Part shown: positions 51,734 to 59,722 of the stretch, one piece after another
Numbering within the stretch: the first letter of the stretch is position 1
Layout of the letters: every line of letters begins with the position of its first letter
The notes under the pieces: model-generated
Database searches by the model: none
What the model was told of the DNA's origin: nothing
What the model saw: only the letters and a program-made list of their open reading frames with translations
Made by a program: the position numbers and the translations under genes
NCBI RefSeq assembly: GCF_900163695.1
Contig: NZ_FUIC01000024.1
Coordinates: 167,843-231,842 of the forward strand
DNA length: 64,000 nt
Source: Gulosibacter sp. 10
GTDB lineage: Bacteria > Actinomycetota > Actinomycetes > Actinomycetales > Microbacteriaceae
Direction of reading: 5' to 3'

Positions 51734-52314
51734 GCAACCGCACCACCGTGATCGGCCACCGCGCCATCCGGGAGCTGGCCTTCGTCGGGCCCTTCGGGGT
51801 GGGGAAGACCACCGCCGTGCGCACCCTGTCCGACATCGAGGTCGCGAACACCGAGGTGGTCACCTCGTCCTTCCGGCACCGCGCGGTGGGCGGCAAGGCC
51901 CGCACCACCGTCGGCATCGACTACGGCGAATGGCACACGCCCGAGGGCATCGTCGCGCTCTACGGCACGCCGGGCCAGGCGCGGTTCCGCATCCTCCGCA
52001 GCCGCAACCTTCCCGAGACCACCCGGCAGATCCTGCTGCTGTACGGCGACCACGAGCACGCCCTCGAGGAGGCGCGGGAATGGCTCTCGTACCTCGACGC
52101 CGAGCGGCTCGGCGCCCGGCTGACCGTGGGCCTCACGCGCCTGGAGCGGGGCGGCGGCCCGCCCGTCGTCGCGTACCGGCAGCTGCTGGACGCGCTCTTC
52201 TCGCGGGAGATCCCGCTGTTCGTGGTCGACCCGCGGAAGCGCGAGGACGTCGCGTTCCTCGCCCGGATGGCTGCGCGGCTCCCGCAGCGCGCCGAGGATC
52301 GGGGGAACGGATGA
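51730..52314 (+). CDS. Small Ras-like GTPase of the CvnD/MglA type
   Basis: A 194-residue GTPase: P-loop FVGPFGVGKTT (residues about 18-28), switch region KARTTVGIDYG, and G3-like YGTPGQARFR, the hallmark TPGQ of CvnD proteins. The NKxD base-recognition motif is replaced by LTRLE, as the motif is also weak in other conservon GTPases. It starts with GTG overlapping the upstream stop. It is the presumed switch of the operon, controlled by the Roadblock proteins. There is no DUF742 (CvnC) or CvnA kinase gene nearby. Confidence 0.9.
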   Translation: MSNRTTVIGHRAIRELAFVGPFGVGKTTAVRTLSDIEVANTEVVTSSFRHRAVGGKARTTVGIDYGEWHTPEGIVALYGTPGQARFRILRSRNLPETTRQILLLYGDHEHALEEAREWLSYLDAERLGARLTVGLTRLERGGGPPVVAYRQLLDALFSREIPLFVVDPRKREDVAFLARMAARLPQRAEDRGNG

Positions 52315-52808
52315 GCGATCGGCGATCGGAGCGCCAGCTCGGCATGCACGCCGAGGCGCTGGACGCGGAATGGCCGGACGAGGCGGCCCTGGAGGAGTGG
52401 CGCGCCCGCACGGAGCGGCTCGGCCTCGCCGCAGCCCCGCACCTGGAGGCGCTGCTCGACGAGGTGCCGCACACGATCTCGGCGGTGGTGTGCACCGGGG
52501 ACGGCATCAACCTGTGCTCGGTGGGCCTGTACGAGGAGGGCGTCGGCCCCTCGGCGGCGCTCGCGAGCTCGGTGCACTCCGTGGCCCGCGCAGCCGTGGA
52601 GGTGCTGCCGGAGGTGCCCCGCGATCCCGAGCTCGACGTGGTGTCGGTGCAGTCCGGCGACACCCTGCTCATCTACATCACCTTCGAGCATCCGACGCTG
52701 GGGCCGCTCATCCTCGCGGCGGCCGGGCGGGGCAGCAGCCTCGGCGAGCTGCTGCTGGAGTCGCGGCGCACCGCGGCGCGCGTGCGGGAGTCCGTCGGCG
52801 AGCTCTGA
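52311..52808 (+). CDS. Second Roadblock/LC7-like protein of the globin-GTPase operon
   Basis: A 165-residue protein: about 45 charged helical residues, then a Roadblock-like domain (LEALLDEVPHTISAVVCTGDGINLCSVGLYEEG, AALASSVHSVARAAVEVL, LLIYITFEHPTLGPLILAAAGRGSSLGELLLESR). It differs clearly from the first Roadblock protein, so the two may form a heterodimer. It is coupled to the GTPase gene by ATGA, and the operon ends here, 64 bp before a family-A hairpin. Confidence 0.85.
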   Translation: MSDRRSERQLGMHAEALDAEWPDEAALEEWRARTERLGLAAAPHLEALLDEVPHTISAVVCTGDGINLCSVGLYEEGVGPSAALASSVHSVARAAVEVLPEVPRDPELDVVSVQSGDTLLIYITFEHPTLGPLILAAAGRGSSLGELLLESRRTAARVRESVGEL

Positions 52809-52872
52809 CGCCAGCGGCCGGGATCAGCGGCCCGGATTGCCCGGGCGCGGCCCGGCCGACCCCGAACGACGA

Positions 52873-52931
52873 CAGATGCGTCGCAGATCGTCGTTCTCGC
52901 ATGCGGATAACGACGATCTGCGACGCATCTG
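52873..52931. repeat. Intergenic hairpin, family A (perfect 23-bp arms)
   Basis: Arms 52873-52895 (CAGATGCGTCGCAG then ATCGTCGTT) and 52909-52931 pair perfectly around a 13-base loop. It lies between the globin-GTPase operon and the convergent MFS gene and could serve as a shared terminator. Confidence 0.9.
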
Positions 52932-52953
52932 GGGGAGTGGTGGCCCGGCCCGC

Positions 52954-54393
52954 TCAGCCCTTGTAGCCGACGAGCTTCTCGCCCTGGGCGGCGCGGAGCG
53001 CGTCGTCGCTGCCGGGCACCACGTTGCCGCGCAGCGAGCGGCCCGCGGTCTCGCGGAAGGTGAGCACCGAGACGAACCCGATGAGCCCGGCGGCGGCCAG
53101 GTACCAGCCCGGGGTGAGCAGGTTGCCGGTCGCGTCCACGAGCCACTCGTTCACGGCGCCCGCGGTGCCGCCGAACAGCGCGGTCGACAGGTTGTAGCCG
53201 ATCGCGAAGCCCGAGTAGCGCACCGCGGTGGGGAACAGCGCAGGCAGGGTCGAGGAGATGGTCGAGAGGATCATCACGAGGAACAGGCCGAGGATGCCGA
53301 TGCCGGCGAGCTGCGACCAGAGGCTGTCGACGTTCACGAGCATGATCGCGGGCACCGACAGGAACGTGAACCCGAGGCTCGCGATGATGAGCTGCGGCTT
53401 CCGCCCGATCTTGTCGCTGAGCGCGCCGAACGGGATGATCAGCGCCATCATGATCAGCTGGATGATCACGAGCGAGATGTTCGACTCGGCGACGCCGTGG
53501 CCCAGCGTGGCCGACAGGTACGAGGGCATGTAGGTGAGCACCAGGTAGAAGCCCACGTTGATGAGGATCACGAAGCCGATGAGCTTCACGAGCTGGCCCG
53601 GGTAGGTCTTGATCAGCGTCGCGAAGGCCTTCCAGGCCGACTCGTTCGCCTCGGTGTGGGCCGAGTCCTCGGTGAAGGTCTCCGACTCCTCGAGGCTCTT
53701 CCGCATCCAGAGCGCCACGATGCCGAGCAGCAGCGTGAGCGCGAAGGGCAGGCGCCACCAGCCGGCCATCATGCCCTCCTCGCCGACGGCGAGGGTGAGC
53801 GTGGTGCAGAGGATGGCCGCGCCGCTGAAGCCGGCCAGCGTGCCGAACTCGAGGAAGCAGCCGTAGAAGCCGCGGCGATTGTCGGGCGCGTGCTCGGACA
53901 TGAACACGGCGGCGCCGGCGTACTCGCCGCCGGCCGAGAAGCCCTGGATCATGCGCAGCAGCACGAGCAGCAGCGGCGCGAGGTAGCCCACCTGGTCGAA
54001 GGTGGGCAGCGCGGCGATCGCCGCGGTCGAGAGACTGATCATGATGATCGTGAACACGAGCACCTTCTGCCGCCCGATGCGGTCGCCGAGCGGGCCCAGC
54101 ACGAATCCGCCGAGCGGGCGGACGAGGAACGAGACCGCGAAGGTCGCGAACGCCAGGATGCGAGGCAGCGCCCCCGCATCCTCGTTGAAGGTGAAGAAGA
54201 GCTGCGAGATGTAGACGACGAGGTAGCCGTAGATGCCGTAGTCGAACCACTCGATCGCATTGCCGATCGCGGATCCCGCGACCGATTTGCGCGCGGTCTT
54301 CTTCTGCAGCGGCGTGAGGTCGATCTCCTTGGTGATGGGAGGGAGGTCGACGGTCTCGCCGGAACTGTTCGGGGTGCTGTGCTCGGTGGTCAT
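52954..54393 (-). CDS. MFS transporter, ProP/MHS type (probable compatible-solute or carboxylate importer)
   Basis: A 479-residue carrier with a 40-residue hydrophilic N-terminus, helix 1 GNAIEWFDYGIYGYLVVY, loop motif RPLGGFVLGPLGDRIGRQKVL, and FSAGGEYAGAAVFMSEHAP. The FDYG pattern is typical of ProP-like betaine/proline/ectoine carriers. AAGGAG lies before ATG 54393. It follows, on the same strand and 55 bp downstream, a set of genes resembling ectoine degradation, so ectoine or a related solute is a plausible cargo. Confidence 0.9.
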   Translation of the reverse strand: MTTEHSTPNSSGETVDLPPITKEIDLTPLQKKTARKSVAGSAIGNAIEWFDYGIYGYLVVYISQLFFTFNEDAGALPRILAFATFAVSFLVRPLGGFVLGPLGDRIGRQKVLVFTIIMISLSTAAIAALPTFDQVGYLAPLLLVLLRMIQGFSAGGEYAGAAVFMSEHAPDNRRGFYGCFLEFGTLAGFSGAAILCTTLTLAVGEEGMMAGWWRLPFALTLLLGIVALWMRKSLEESETFTEDSAHTEANESAWKAFATLIKTYPGQLVKLIGFVILINVGFYLVLTYMPSYLSATLGHGVAESNISLVIIQLIMMALIIPFGALSDKIGRKPQLIIASLGFTFLSVPAIMLVNVDSLWSQLAGIGILGLFLVMILSTISSTLPALFPTAVRYSGFAIGYNLSTALFGGTAGAVNEWLVDATGNLLTPGWYLAAAGLIGFVSVLTFRETAGRSLRGNVVPGSDDALRAAQGEKLVGYKG

Positions 54394-54448
54394 TGCTGCT
54401 CCTTTACAGATGGCTTCGAGCTGAGGTCCGATGGCTCCCGGTGGGGAG

Positions 54449-55756
54449 TTAGTCGGGAGTGGCGTCCCGACCCGGATCGCCGAGTCGGAGCGCGAGCAGT
54501 GCATAGGCCCGAGCCGCGGTGTGGAGTTCGTGGACTGACACTGTTTCATCGGGCTGGTGCGCCTGGCCAGCGATATCGCCGGGTCCGAGGACGATTGTTG
54601 GCACCTTGTGATGTTCCGCCATGAACCCGCCCTCGCACGCGGCGCTCCACACGCCGGTGCGGGCCTCGCCGCCGGCCTCGCACACGGCCTCGCAGGCCGC
54701 GAGCACGAGCGGGGCGTCCGGATCCGTGCAAAACCCGGGCATGGTCATCTCCACCTCGCCGTCGAGGCGGATGCGCTCGGCGCCCGGTCGGGCGCGGCGC
54801 GCGATGCGCTCGCGGGCGCGCTCGAGCAGGTCGGCGAGGATGCGCCCGGGCTCCTCGCCGGGCAGCGTGCGGCGGTCGATCGACAGCACGCAGCGGTCCG
54901 GGACGATCGAGGTGCCGTGGCCGCCCTCGATCGTCCCGACGTTCCAGCAGGCGGCGCCGAGCACCGGATGCGGCGCCTGCGCGAGGCGGGCGTCGTCGGC
55001 CTCGACCTCGGCGATGAGGTCGGCGGCGGCGAGGATCGCGCTCACGCCGTCCGCGGGGTTGCCGGCGTGCGCGCTCGCGCCCGACACGGACACGCGCAGG
55101 TTCGAGGCGCCGCGGCAGGCGGTGATGGTCGCCAGCCCGGTGGGCTCGGCGACGATGCACGCGGTGTAGCTCGCGGGCGCGAAGTGGCGGATGTAGTGGA
55201 GCGAGCCGCGCGCATCCACCTCCTCGTCGACGGTGCACACGAGCGTCATCGGCAGCTCCGGCGCCTCGGCGTGCACGGCGGCCATGGCCGCGACGACGGC
55301 GGCCAGCCCGCCCTTCATGTCGGTCGCGCCGCGACCGATGAGGAGGTCGCCCTCGCGCCGGGGCTCGTAGGGGTCGCCGGTCCAGCCCTCGCCCGCAGGC
55401 ACCACGTCGCTGTGGCCGAGGAAGAGGATGCCCGCGTCGCCCTCCCGCGGGCTGCGGAGGTGCCCGCTGTCGCGGCGCGCGCCGAGCCGCGCGACGAGGT
55501 TCGGCCGGTTCGTGTCGACGTAGTCGAGCGTGACCTCGGCGCCGATGACGCGCAGCGCGTCCGCGAGCACGCGGACGGCCTCGACCTCGGTGCCGCCCGG
55601 GTTCTCGCTCTCGGCGCGGATGAGGTCGGCGGCGAGCGCGGCGATGGCCTCGGCGTGCAGCCGGCCGAGCACGCGGTCCGGGTCGGCGCGCCTCGAGTCG
55701 ATCGCGGTCACACGGCCCCCTTTCGGCGCGGTGCCGATGCCGGCACCGACGGTCAT
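54449..55756 (-). CDS. M20-family amidohydrolase (ArgE/DapE-like deacylase)
   Basis: A 435-residue zinc hydrolase: metal motifs LFLGHSDVVP, GRGATDMKGG, the catalytic Glu pair in CTVDEEVDARGS, and the final His region LGPGDIAGQAHQPDE. A dimerisation domain in the middle carries SASGASAHAGNPADGVSA-like sequence. M20 enzymes remove acyl groups from amino acids. Given its operon partners, it could deacetylate N-acetyl-2,4-diaminobutyrate, the product of ectoine ring opening, in place of the usual DoeB. It overlaps the aminotransferase gene by ATGA at 55753-55756. A GTG at 55711 after AAAGGGGG is an alternative start. Confidence 0.9.
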   Translation of the reverse strand: MTVGAGIGTAPKGGRVTAIDSRRADPDRVLGRLHAEAIAALAADLIRAESENPGGTEVEAVRVLADALRVIGAEVTLDYVDTNRPNLVARLGARRDSGHLRSPREGDAGILFLGHSDVVPAGEGWTGDPYEPRREGDLLIGRGATDMKGGLAAVVAAMAAVHAEAPELPMTLVCTVDEEVDARGSLHYIRHFAPASYTACIVAEPTGLATITACRGASNLRVSVSGASAHAGNPADGVSAILAAADLIAEVEADDARLAQAPHPVLGAACWNVGTIEGGHGTSIVPDRCVLSIDRRTLPGEEPGRILADLLERARERIARRARPGAERIRLDGEVEMTMPGFCTDPDAPLVLAACEAVCEAGGEARTGVWSAACEGGFMAEHHKVPTIVLGPGDIAGQAHQPDETVSVHELHTAARAYALLALRLGDPGRDATPD

Positions 55757-57024
55757 CGCGACCCGCCTCCTCCGGCGCGCACCGCCTCGTCGAGCGCTGC
55801 GCGGAGGCGCGTCGCGCCTTCGTGGATCCTAGCCGGGCTGGATGTGGCGAAGCACAGCCGGAGCGCGTCGCGGAAGGTGCCGGAGGCGGTGAACGCGGGC
55901 CCCGGGATGTAGGCGACGCCGTGCCGCAGCGCCGTGGGGAACAGCGCCTCCGCGTCGACCTCGGCGTAGCGGCCCCGCAGCGTGAGCCACAGGAAGAAGC
56001 CGCCCTCGGGGTCCGTCGCGTCGACCTCGCCGCCGAACAGCTCGTCGAGCGAGGAGCGCAGCGCGCGCTTGCGCTCGCGGTAGACGCCGCGCAGGCGGGC
56101 GACGTGCGCGTCGAGCGCGCCCTCGCCGAGGTAGTCGGCGACGACGTGCTGCATCGGCACGCTCGTGCAGGTGTCCATCGACTGCTTGGCGTTGATCGCG
56201 AGCCGCCGCAGGCCGGGATCGAGGTCGAGCCAGCCGATGCGGAGCCCCGGGGCGAGCACCTTCGAGAAGGTGCGCACCTGGATGATGCGCGGGTTGCCGG
56301 GGCTCAGCGCCACGAACCCCGGCACGTCCTCGCCCTCGAAGCGCAGCATGCCGTACGGGTCGTCGTCGATGATCACCGCGTCCCACTCCTCGGCGAGGCG
56401 CAGCAGCTCGCGGCGCCGCTCGAGCGACATCGTCGTGCCGGAGGGGTTCTGGAAGTTCGGCACGGTGTAGATCGCCTTCGGCGTCCGCCCGTGCTCGGCG
56501 ACCAGGCGCGGCAGGTCCTCGACGATCATCCCGTGCTCGTCGACCGGGGCCTCGAGGATGCGCGCCTGGTAGCTCTGCGCCGTGCCGATGCCGTTCGTGT
56601 AGGTGGGGGCCTCGACGACCACGGTGTCGCCCGCGTCGATGAGCAGCTTGAACGCGATGTCGAGCCCCTGCATCCCGCCGGTGGTGATGAGGATGCGCCC
56701 GGGGTCGCTCGCGGCGCCCTGCCGCGCGAGCATCGCAGTCAGCTCGCGGATGAGGGCGGGCTCGCCCTCGGTGGCGCCGTAGTCGAAGCGGCCCGCGGCG
56801 GGTGTGGAGAACAGCCGGGCGAAATCGGCCTCGGGGATGAGCTCGGCGTTCGGGGCGCCCATCGCGAACCGCACGATGTCGTGGGTCTGGCTCGCGAGCA
56901 GCGAGGTCGAGGAGTCGATGACCGAGCCGTGCAGCTGGTCGACGCGGGTCGAGAGCCGCGGGGCGGGTCCGGCCCGCCCCGAGCCGGTCGGCGGCGGGGT
57001 TGCGAGGGTGCTGGGGTGATTCAC
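55753..57024 (-). CDS. PLP-dependent aminotransferase, class I (2-aminoadipate/MocR-like)
   Basis: A 423-residue fold-type I enzyme without a fused DNA-binding domain: DYGATEGEPALIRELTAML, ITTGGMQGLDIAF, VPNFQNPSGTTMS, Asp in IIDDDPYGML, and the PLP lysine in VRTFSKVLAPGLRIGWL. It is related to 2-aminoadipate aminotransferases. In the operon it could transaminate 2,4-diaminobutyrate to aspartate semialdehyde, the DoeD step, though known DoeD proteins belong to another aminotransferase class. It is coupled on both sides by four-base overlaps. Confidence 0.9.
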   Translation of the reverse strand: MNHPSTLATPPPTGSGRAGPAPRLSTRVDQLHGSVIDSSTSLLASQTHDIVRFAMGAPNAELIPEADFARLFSTPAAGRFDYGATEGEPALIRELTAMLARQGAASDPGRILITTGGMQGLDIAFKLLIDAGDTVVVEAPTYTNGIGTAQSYQARILEAPVDEHGMIVEDLPRLVAEHGRTPKAIYTVPNFQNPSGTTMSLERRRELLRLAEEWDAVIIDDDPYGMLRFEGEDVPGFVALSPGNPRIIQVRTFSKVLAPGLRIGWLDLDPGLRRLAINAKQSMDTCTSVPMQHVVADYLGEGALDAHVARLRGVYRERKRALRSSLDELFGGEVDATDPEGGFFLWLTLRGRYAEVDAEALFPTALRHGVAYIPGPAFTASGTFRDALRLCFATSSPARIHEGATRLRAALDEAVRAGGGGSR

Positions 57025-58211
57025 ATCTGCCTCCTATCGGGTATCGCGGCGAGTCCGCGGGAAACGTCGGCGAAGAGCTCCGCGCCCTGCGCGCCGACGC
57101 GGATGGGTTCCGAGGCCTCGAAGCCGAAGCCGGTCATCCACATCCCCGCGATGAAGTGGAAGGTCATGTTCTCGGTAAGCACCGTCGTGTCGTCGCGGCG
57201 GATGCTCGCGGTGCGCTCGCCCCAGTCGGGCGGGAAGCCGATGCCGATCGAGTAGCCGAGGCGCGAATTCTTGCGGTAGCCCTCGCGCTCGATCACGCGG
57301 GTGAACGCCTCGGTCACCTCGTGCGCGGTGACGCCGGGGCGCACCGCGTCGATCGCGGCCTCGAGCCCCTCGACGGTGACGCCCGCGAGGCGGTCGAGCT
57401 CGCGGCTCGGCGCGCCGATCACGGCGGTGCGGGCAAGGGGGGCGTGGTAGCGGCGGTGCACGCCCGCGAGCTCGAAGGAGACGGGTTCGCCGGCGGGCAT
57501 CGGGTCGGCGTTCCAGGTGAGGTGCGGGGTGTCGGCCGCGGCGCCCACCGGCAGGATCGGCATGATGGCGGGGTAGTCGCCGTCGACGCCGTCCGTGCCG
57601 CGGGCCTGCGCCGCGAGGATCTCTGCCGCGACCTCGTTCGCGGGCCGCCCCTCGCGCAGCGCGCCCAGGCCGGCGCGCATCGCGGCGCCGGCGACCGTGC
57701 CGGCCGCGCGCATGAGCTCGATCTCGGCGGGGGACTTCACGAGCCGCACCCAGTTGACCAGGTCGTGGCAGTCCTCGAGCCGCCACTCGGGCAGCGTCTC
57801 GGCGATCGCGCGGAAGGTGCGCACCGTGAAGAAGTGGGCCTCGCCCTCGTAGCCGACGCGGGCGTCGCCGCCGAAGCCGCGCTCGCGCAGCCGCTCGGCG
57901 ATCCACCGGCCGGGGTGCGCGTCGGGGCGGTGCACGAGCGTCTCGGGGTAGCCGAGGATGTGCGCGGGATCGATGCCCTCCGCCGTGCGGTGGGCGCCGT
58001 TCGCGTCCATCTCGCGCATGAGCAGCGTCGGCTCGCCCTCGGCGGGCAGGTGCAGCACCTGCGGGGTGTAGAACGACCACGCGTTGTAGCCCGTGAGGTA
58101 GTAGAGGTTCGCGGGGTCGGCGATGAGCAGCGCGTCGAGGCCGGCCGTGCGCATCCGCTCGCGCACCCGCTGCCGGCGGGATGCGTACTCGCTCGCTGCG
58201 AAGAGGCTCAT
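57021..58211 (-). CDS. doeA: M24-fold hydrolase resembling ectoine hydrolase DoeA/EutD
   Basis: A 396-residue pita-bread-fold protein. The N-terminal creatinase-like domain contains LTGYNAWSFYTPQVLHL and MDANGAHRTAEGIDPAHILGYP. The C-terminal domain has DYPAIMPILPVG, PHLTWNADP, FELAGVHRRYHAPLARTAVIG, and GIGFPPDWGERT. These blocks are, from memory, the pattern of ectoine hydrolases, which open the ectoine ring; other M24 enzymes (proline dipeptidases, creatinase, DddP) fit less well. It is the first gene of the operon with a divergent LysR gene 130 bp away. The start ATG is 58211. Confidence 0.82.
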   Translation of the reverse strand: MSLFAASEYASRRQRVRERMRTAGLDALLIADPANLYYLTGYNAWSFYTPQVLHLPAEGEPTLLMREMDANGAHRTAEGIDPAHILGYPETLVHRPDAHPGRWIAERLRERGFGGDARVGYEGEAHFFTVRTFRAIAETLPEWRLEDCHDLVNWVRLVKSPAEIELMRAAGTVAGAAMRAGLGALREGRPANEVAAEILAAQARGTDGVDGDYPAIMPILPVGAAADTPHLTWNADPMPAGEPVSFELAGVHRRYHAPLARTAVIGAPSRELDRLAGVTVEGLEAAIDAVRPGVTAHEVTEAFTRVIEREGYRKNSRLGYSIGIGFPPDWGERTASIRRDDTTVLTENMTFHFIAGMWMTGFGFEASEPIRVGAQGAELFADVSRGLAAIPDRRQM

Positions 58212-58260
58212 GATCCGTGGTTCTCCTTCTGGCCCGGCGGCTGCGCCGTTCCCTCAATGT

Positions 58261-58291
58261 AGGGGCGCAGACTCTTTCGAGGAACGCCCCT
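58261..58291. promoter_or_regulatory. Inverted repeat AGGGGCG-N17-CGCCCCT in the doeA/lysR divergent promoter
   Basis: Perfect 7-bp arms lie between the divergent starts at 58211 and 58342, a position and spacing suited to a LysR tetramer site. The sequence is GC-rich, so chance occurrence is not excluded. Confidence 0.4.
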
Positions 58292-58341
58292 GGTCTTGCC
58301 GATATGGTTCAGCGGAACTTCACGATTGGTGGTGCTCCGGC

Positions 58342-59520
58342 ATGTTGGATATGCGCAAGCTCAGTCTCCTCCGAGATCTCGCGCGGCACGGGAGCATCGT
58401 TGCCGTGTCGCGCTCGATCGGCATCAGCTCCTCCGCGATCTCGCAGCAGCTCGCGAAGCTCGAGGCGGAGGTGGGGCTGCCGCTGCTCGAGCGGATCGGG
58501 CGCGGGGTGCAGCTCACGCCCGCCGGGCAGGTGCTCGCCGAGCGGGCCGGCTCGGTCGAATCGATCCTCGAGGGCGCCGAGGCGGAGCTCGAGCGGCGCC
58601 GGAGCCGGGTGCAGGGCGTGGTGCGCTTCGCGGCGTTCTCGACCTTCGCGCTGCGGCACCTGCCCTCGCTGCTGCGACGCATGGCGCGGACGCATCCGGA
58701 TGTCGTGGTCGAGTTCGCGCACGTGGAGCCGGCCGAGGCGCTCGAGTCGGTCGCGGGGCGGCGGGCCGACATCGCCGTGACCGACGAGTATCCGGGCATC
58801 CCGCGCGCCGTCGACCCGCACATGGTGTCGACGTTCCTGCTGCGCGACGGGATCGCGGCCTATGCTCCGGACGCGAGGACGCCGCCCGCGGAGCTGCCGT
58901 GGGTGCTCGAGCCGGAGGGGAGCGGTGCGCGGGAGTGGGCGGAGCGCGTCTGCCGGGAGGCCGGATTCGTGCCCCGGGTGCTGTTCGAGTCGCCCGACCT
59001 GCGGCTCCACTACGACCTCGCCGCCGCGGGCATCGCGGCCGCCTTCCTGCCCGACATGGTGCTGCCGCCCCGCGGCGGGGCTGCGCTCGGCGGGACTGCG
59101 GGGGAGGGCTCGGCGGCCGCCGGCGGTGTTATCGATGCCGGTGCTCCGGCGGAGGGCGTTCCGGAGGTGGGCGCTGCATTTGGAAGGGCTCTCGGCGATG
59201 ACGTCGCCCCCGCGCGCATCGCGAGTGGGGGCGCTACGGCTGAGGGCTTGGCGGCCGAGCCCCTTGCGGAAAAGGGGTTCGCAGGCGAGGGCGCTACGGG
59301 CGGAAAACCGGCGGCCGCCGGCCCGGCTATCGCCGGCCCGGGCATCGACGGCACCGGCGACTCCGGGGCCGCCGGGCAGCGCCTCGTGTGGCCGGAGGGG
59401 GCGCCGGCGGGCATGCATCGCGATGTCCATGCCGTGATGCGCCGCGGCGGCGATACCCGCCCGGCCGTCGCGGCCTTCCTCGAGCACATGCGCGCGGTCA
59501 CCGCGCCTGCGGGGAGGTGA
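58342..59520 (+). CDS. LysR-family regulator with ~100-residue Gly/Ala-rich insertion
   Basis: A 392-residue LysR protein; about 290-300 is usual. The winged helix-turn-helix is RKLSLLRDLARHGSIVAVSRSIGISSSAISQQLAKLEAEVG (residues 5-45). The effector domain is normal from about 90 to 244, then interrupted by a Gly/Ala/Pro-rich stretch (about 245-346), after which the domain resumes with RLVWPEGAPAGMHRDVHAVMRR and a final helix. The insertion DNA (59074-59379) shows a 60-bp periodicity. It is divergent from the doeA-like operon, its likely target. Whether the protein still folds and functions is open. Confidence 0.88.
   Translation: MLDMRKLSLLRDLARHGSIVAVSRSIGISSSAISQQLAKLEAEVGLPLLERIGRGVQLTPAGQVLAERAGSVESILEGAEAELERRRSRVQGVVRFAAFSTFALRHLPSLLRRMARTHPDVVVEFAHVEPAEALESVAGRRADIAVTDEYPGIPRAVDPHMVSTFLLRDGIAAYAPDARTPPAELPWVLEPEGSGAREWAERVCREAGFVPRVLFESPDLRLHYDLAAAGIAAAFLPDMVLPPRGGAALGGTAGEGSAAAGGVIDAGAPAEGVPEVGAAFGRALGDDVAPARIASGGATAEGLAAEPLAEKGFAGEGATGGKPAAAGPAIAGPGIDGTGDSGAAGQRLVWPEGAPAGMHRDVHAVMRRGGDTRPAVAAFLEHMRAVTAPAGR
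59101..59379. repeat. In-frame degenerate 60-bp repeat inside the LysR gene
   Basis: GGCGCT(A/G)C occurs at the same phase near 59170, 59230 and 59290, exactly 60 bp apart, with weaker matches in the flanking 60-bp blocks. Sixty bases equal 20 codons, so the reading frame survives each added unit. Confidence 0.6.
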
Positions 59521-59722
59521 CCGCGCGAAAGCGACGATGCCGGCTCGCGAGCGGATCAGGCCTGGGCGAGCCGAGCCGAGCCGCGATCGGACGGTTCGGG
59601 GAGACCTGCTGCTCGGCCGCGTCGAGGGCGAGGCCGCGATGGGCTTCCGGAGTGACGCGCAGGACGAACTTGCCCGAGTAATGGTGCTCCGCGATCGCTT
59701 CGGGCGACGTCGACTGCCATGC

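Noticed and set aside
57034..58257. Minus-strand 407-codon frame parallel to the doeA-like gene
   Set aside because: It is the +1 frame of that gene, Arg-rich and without motifs; the real frame has conserved M24 blocks.
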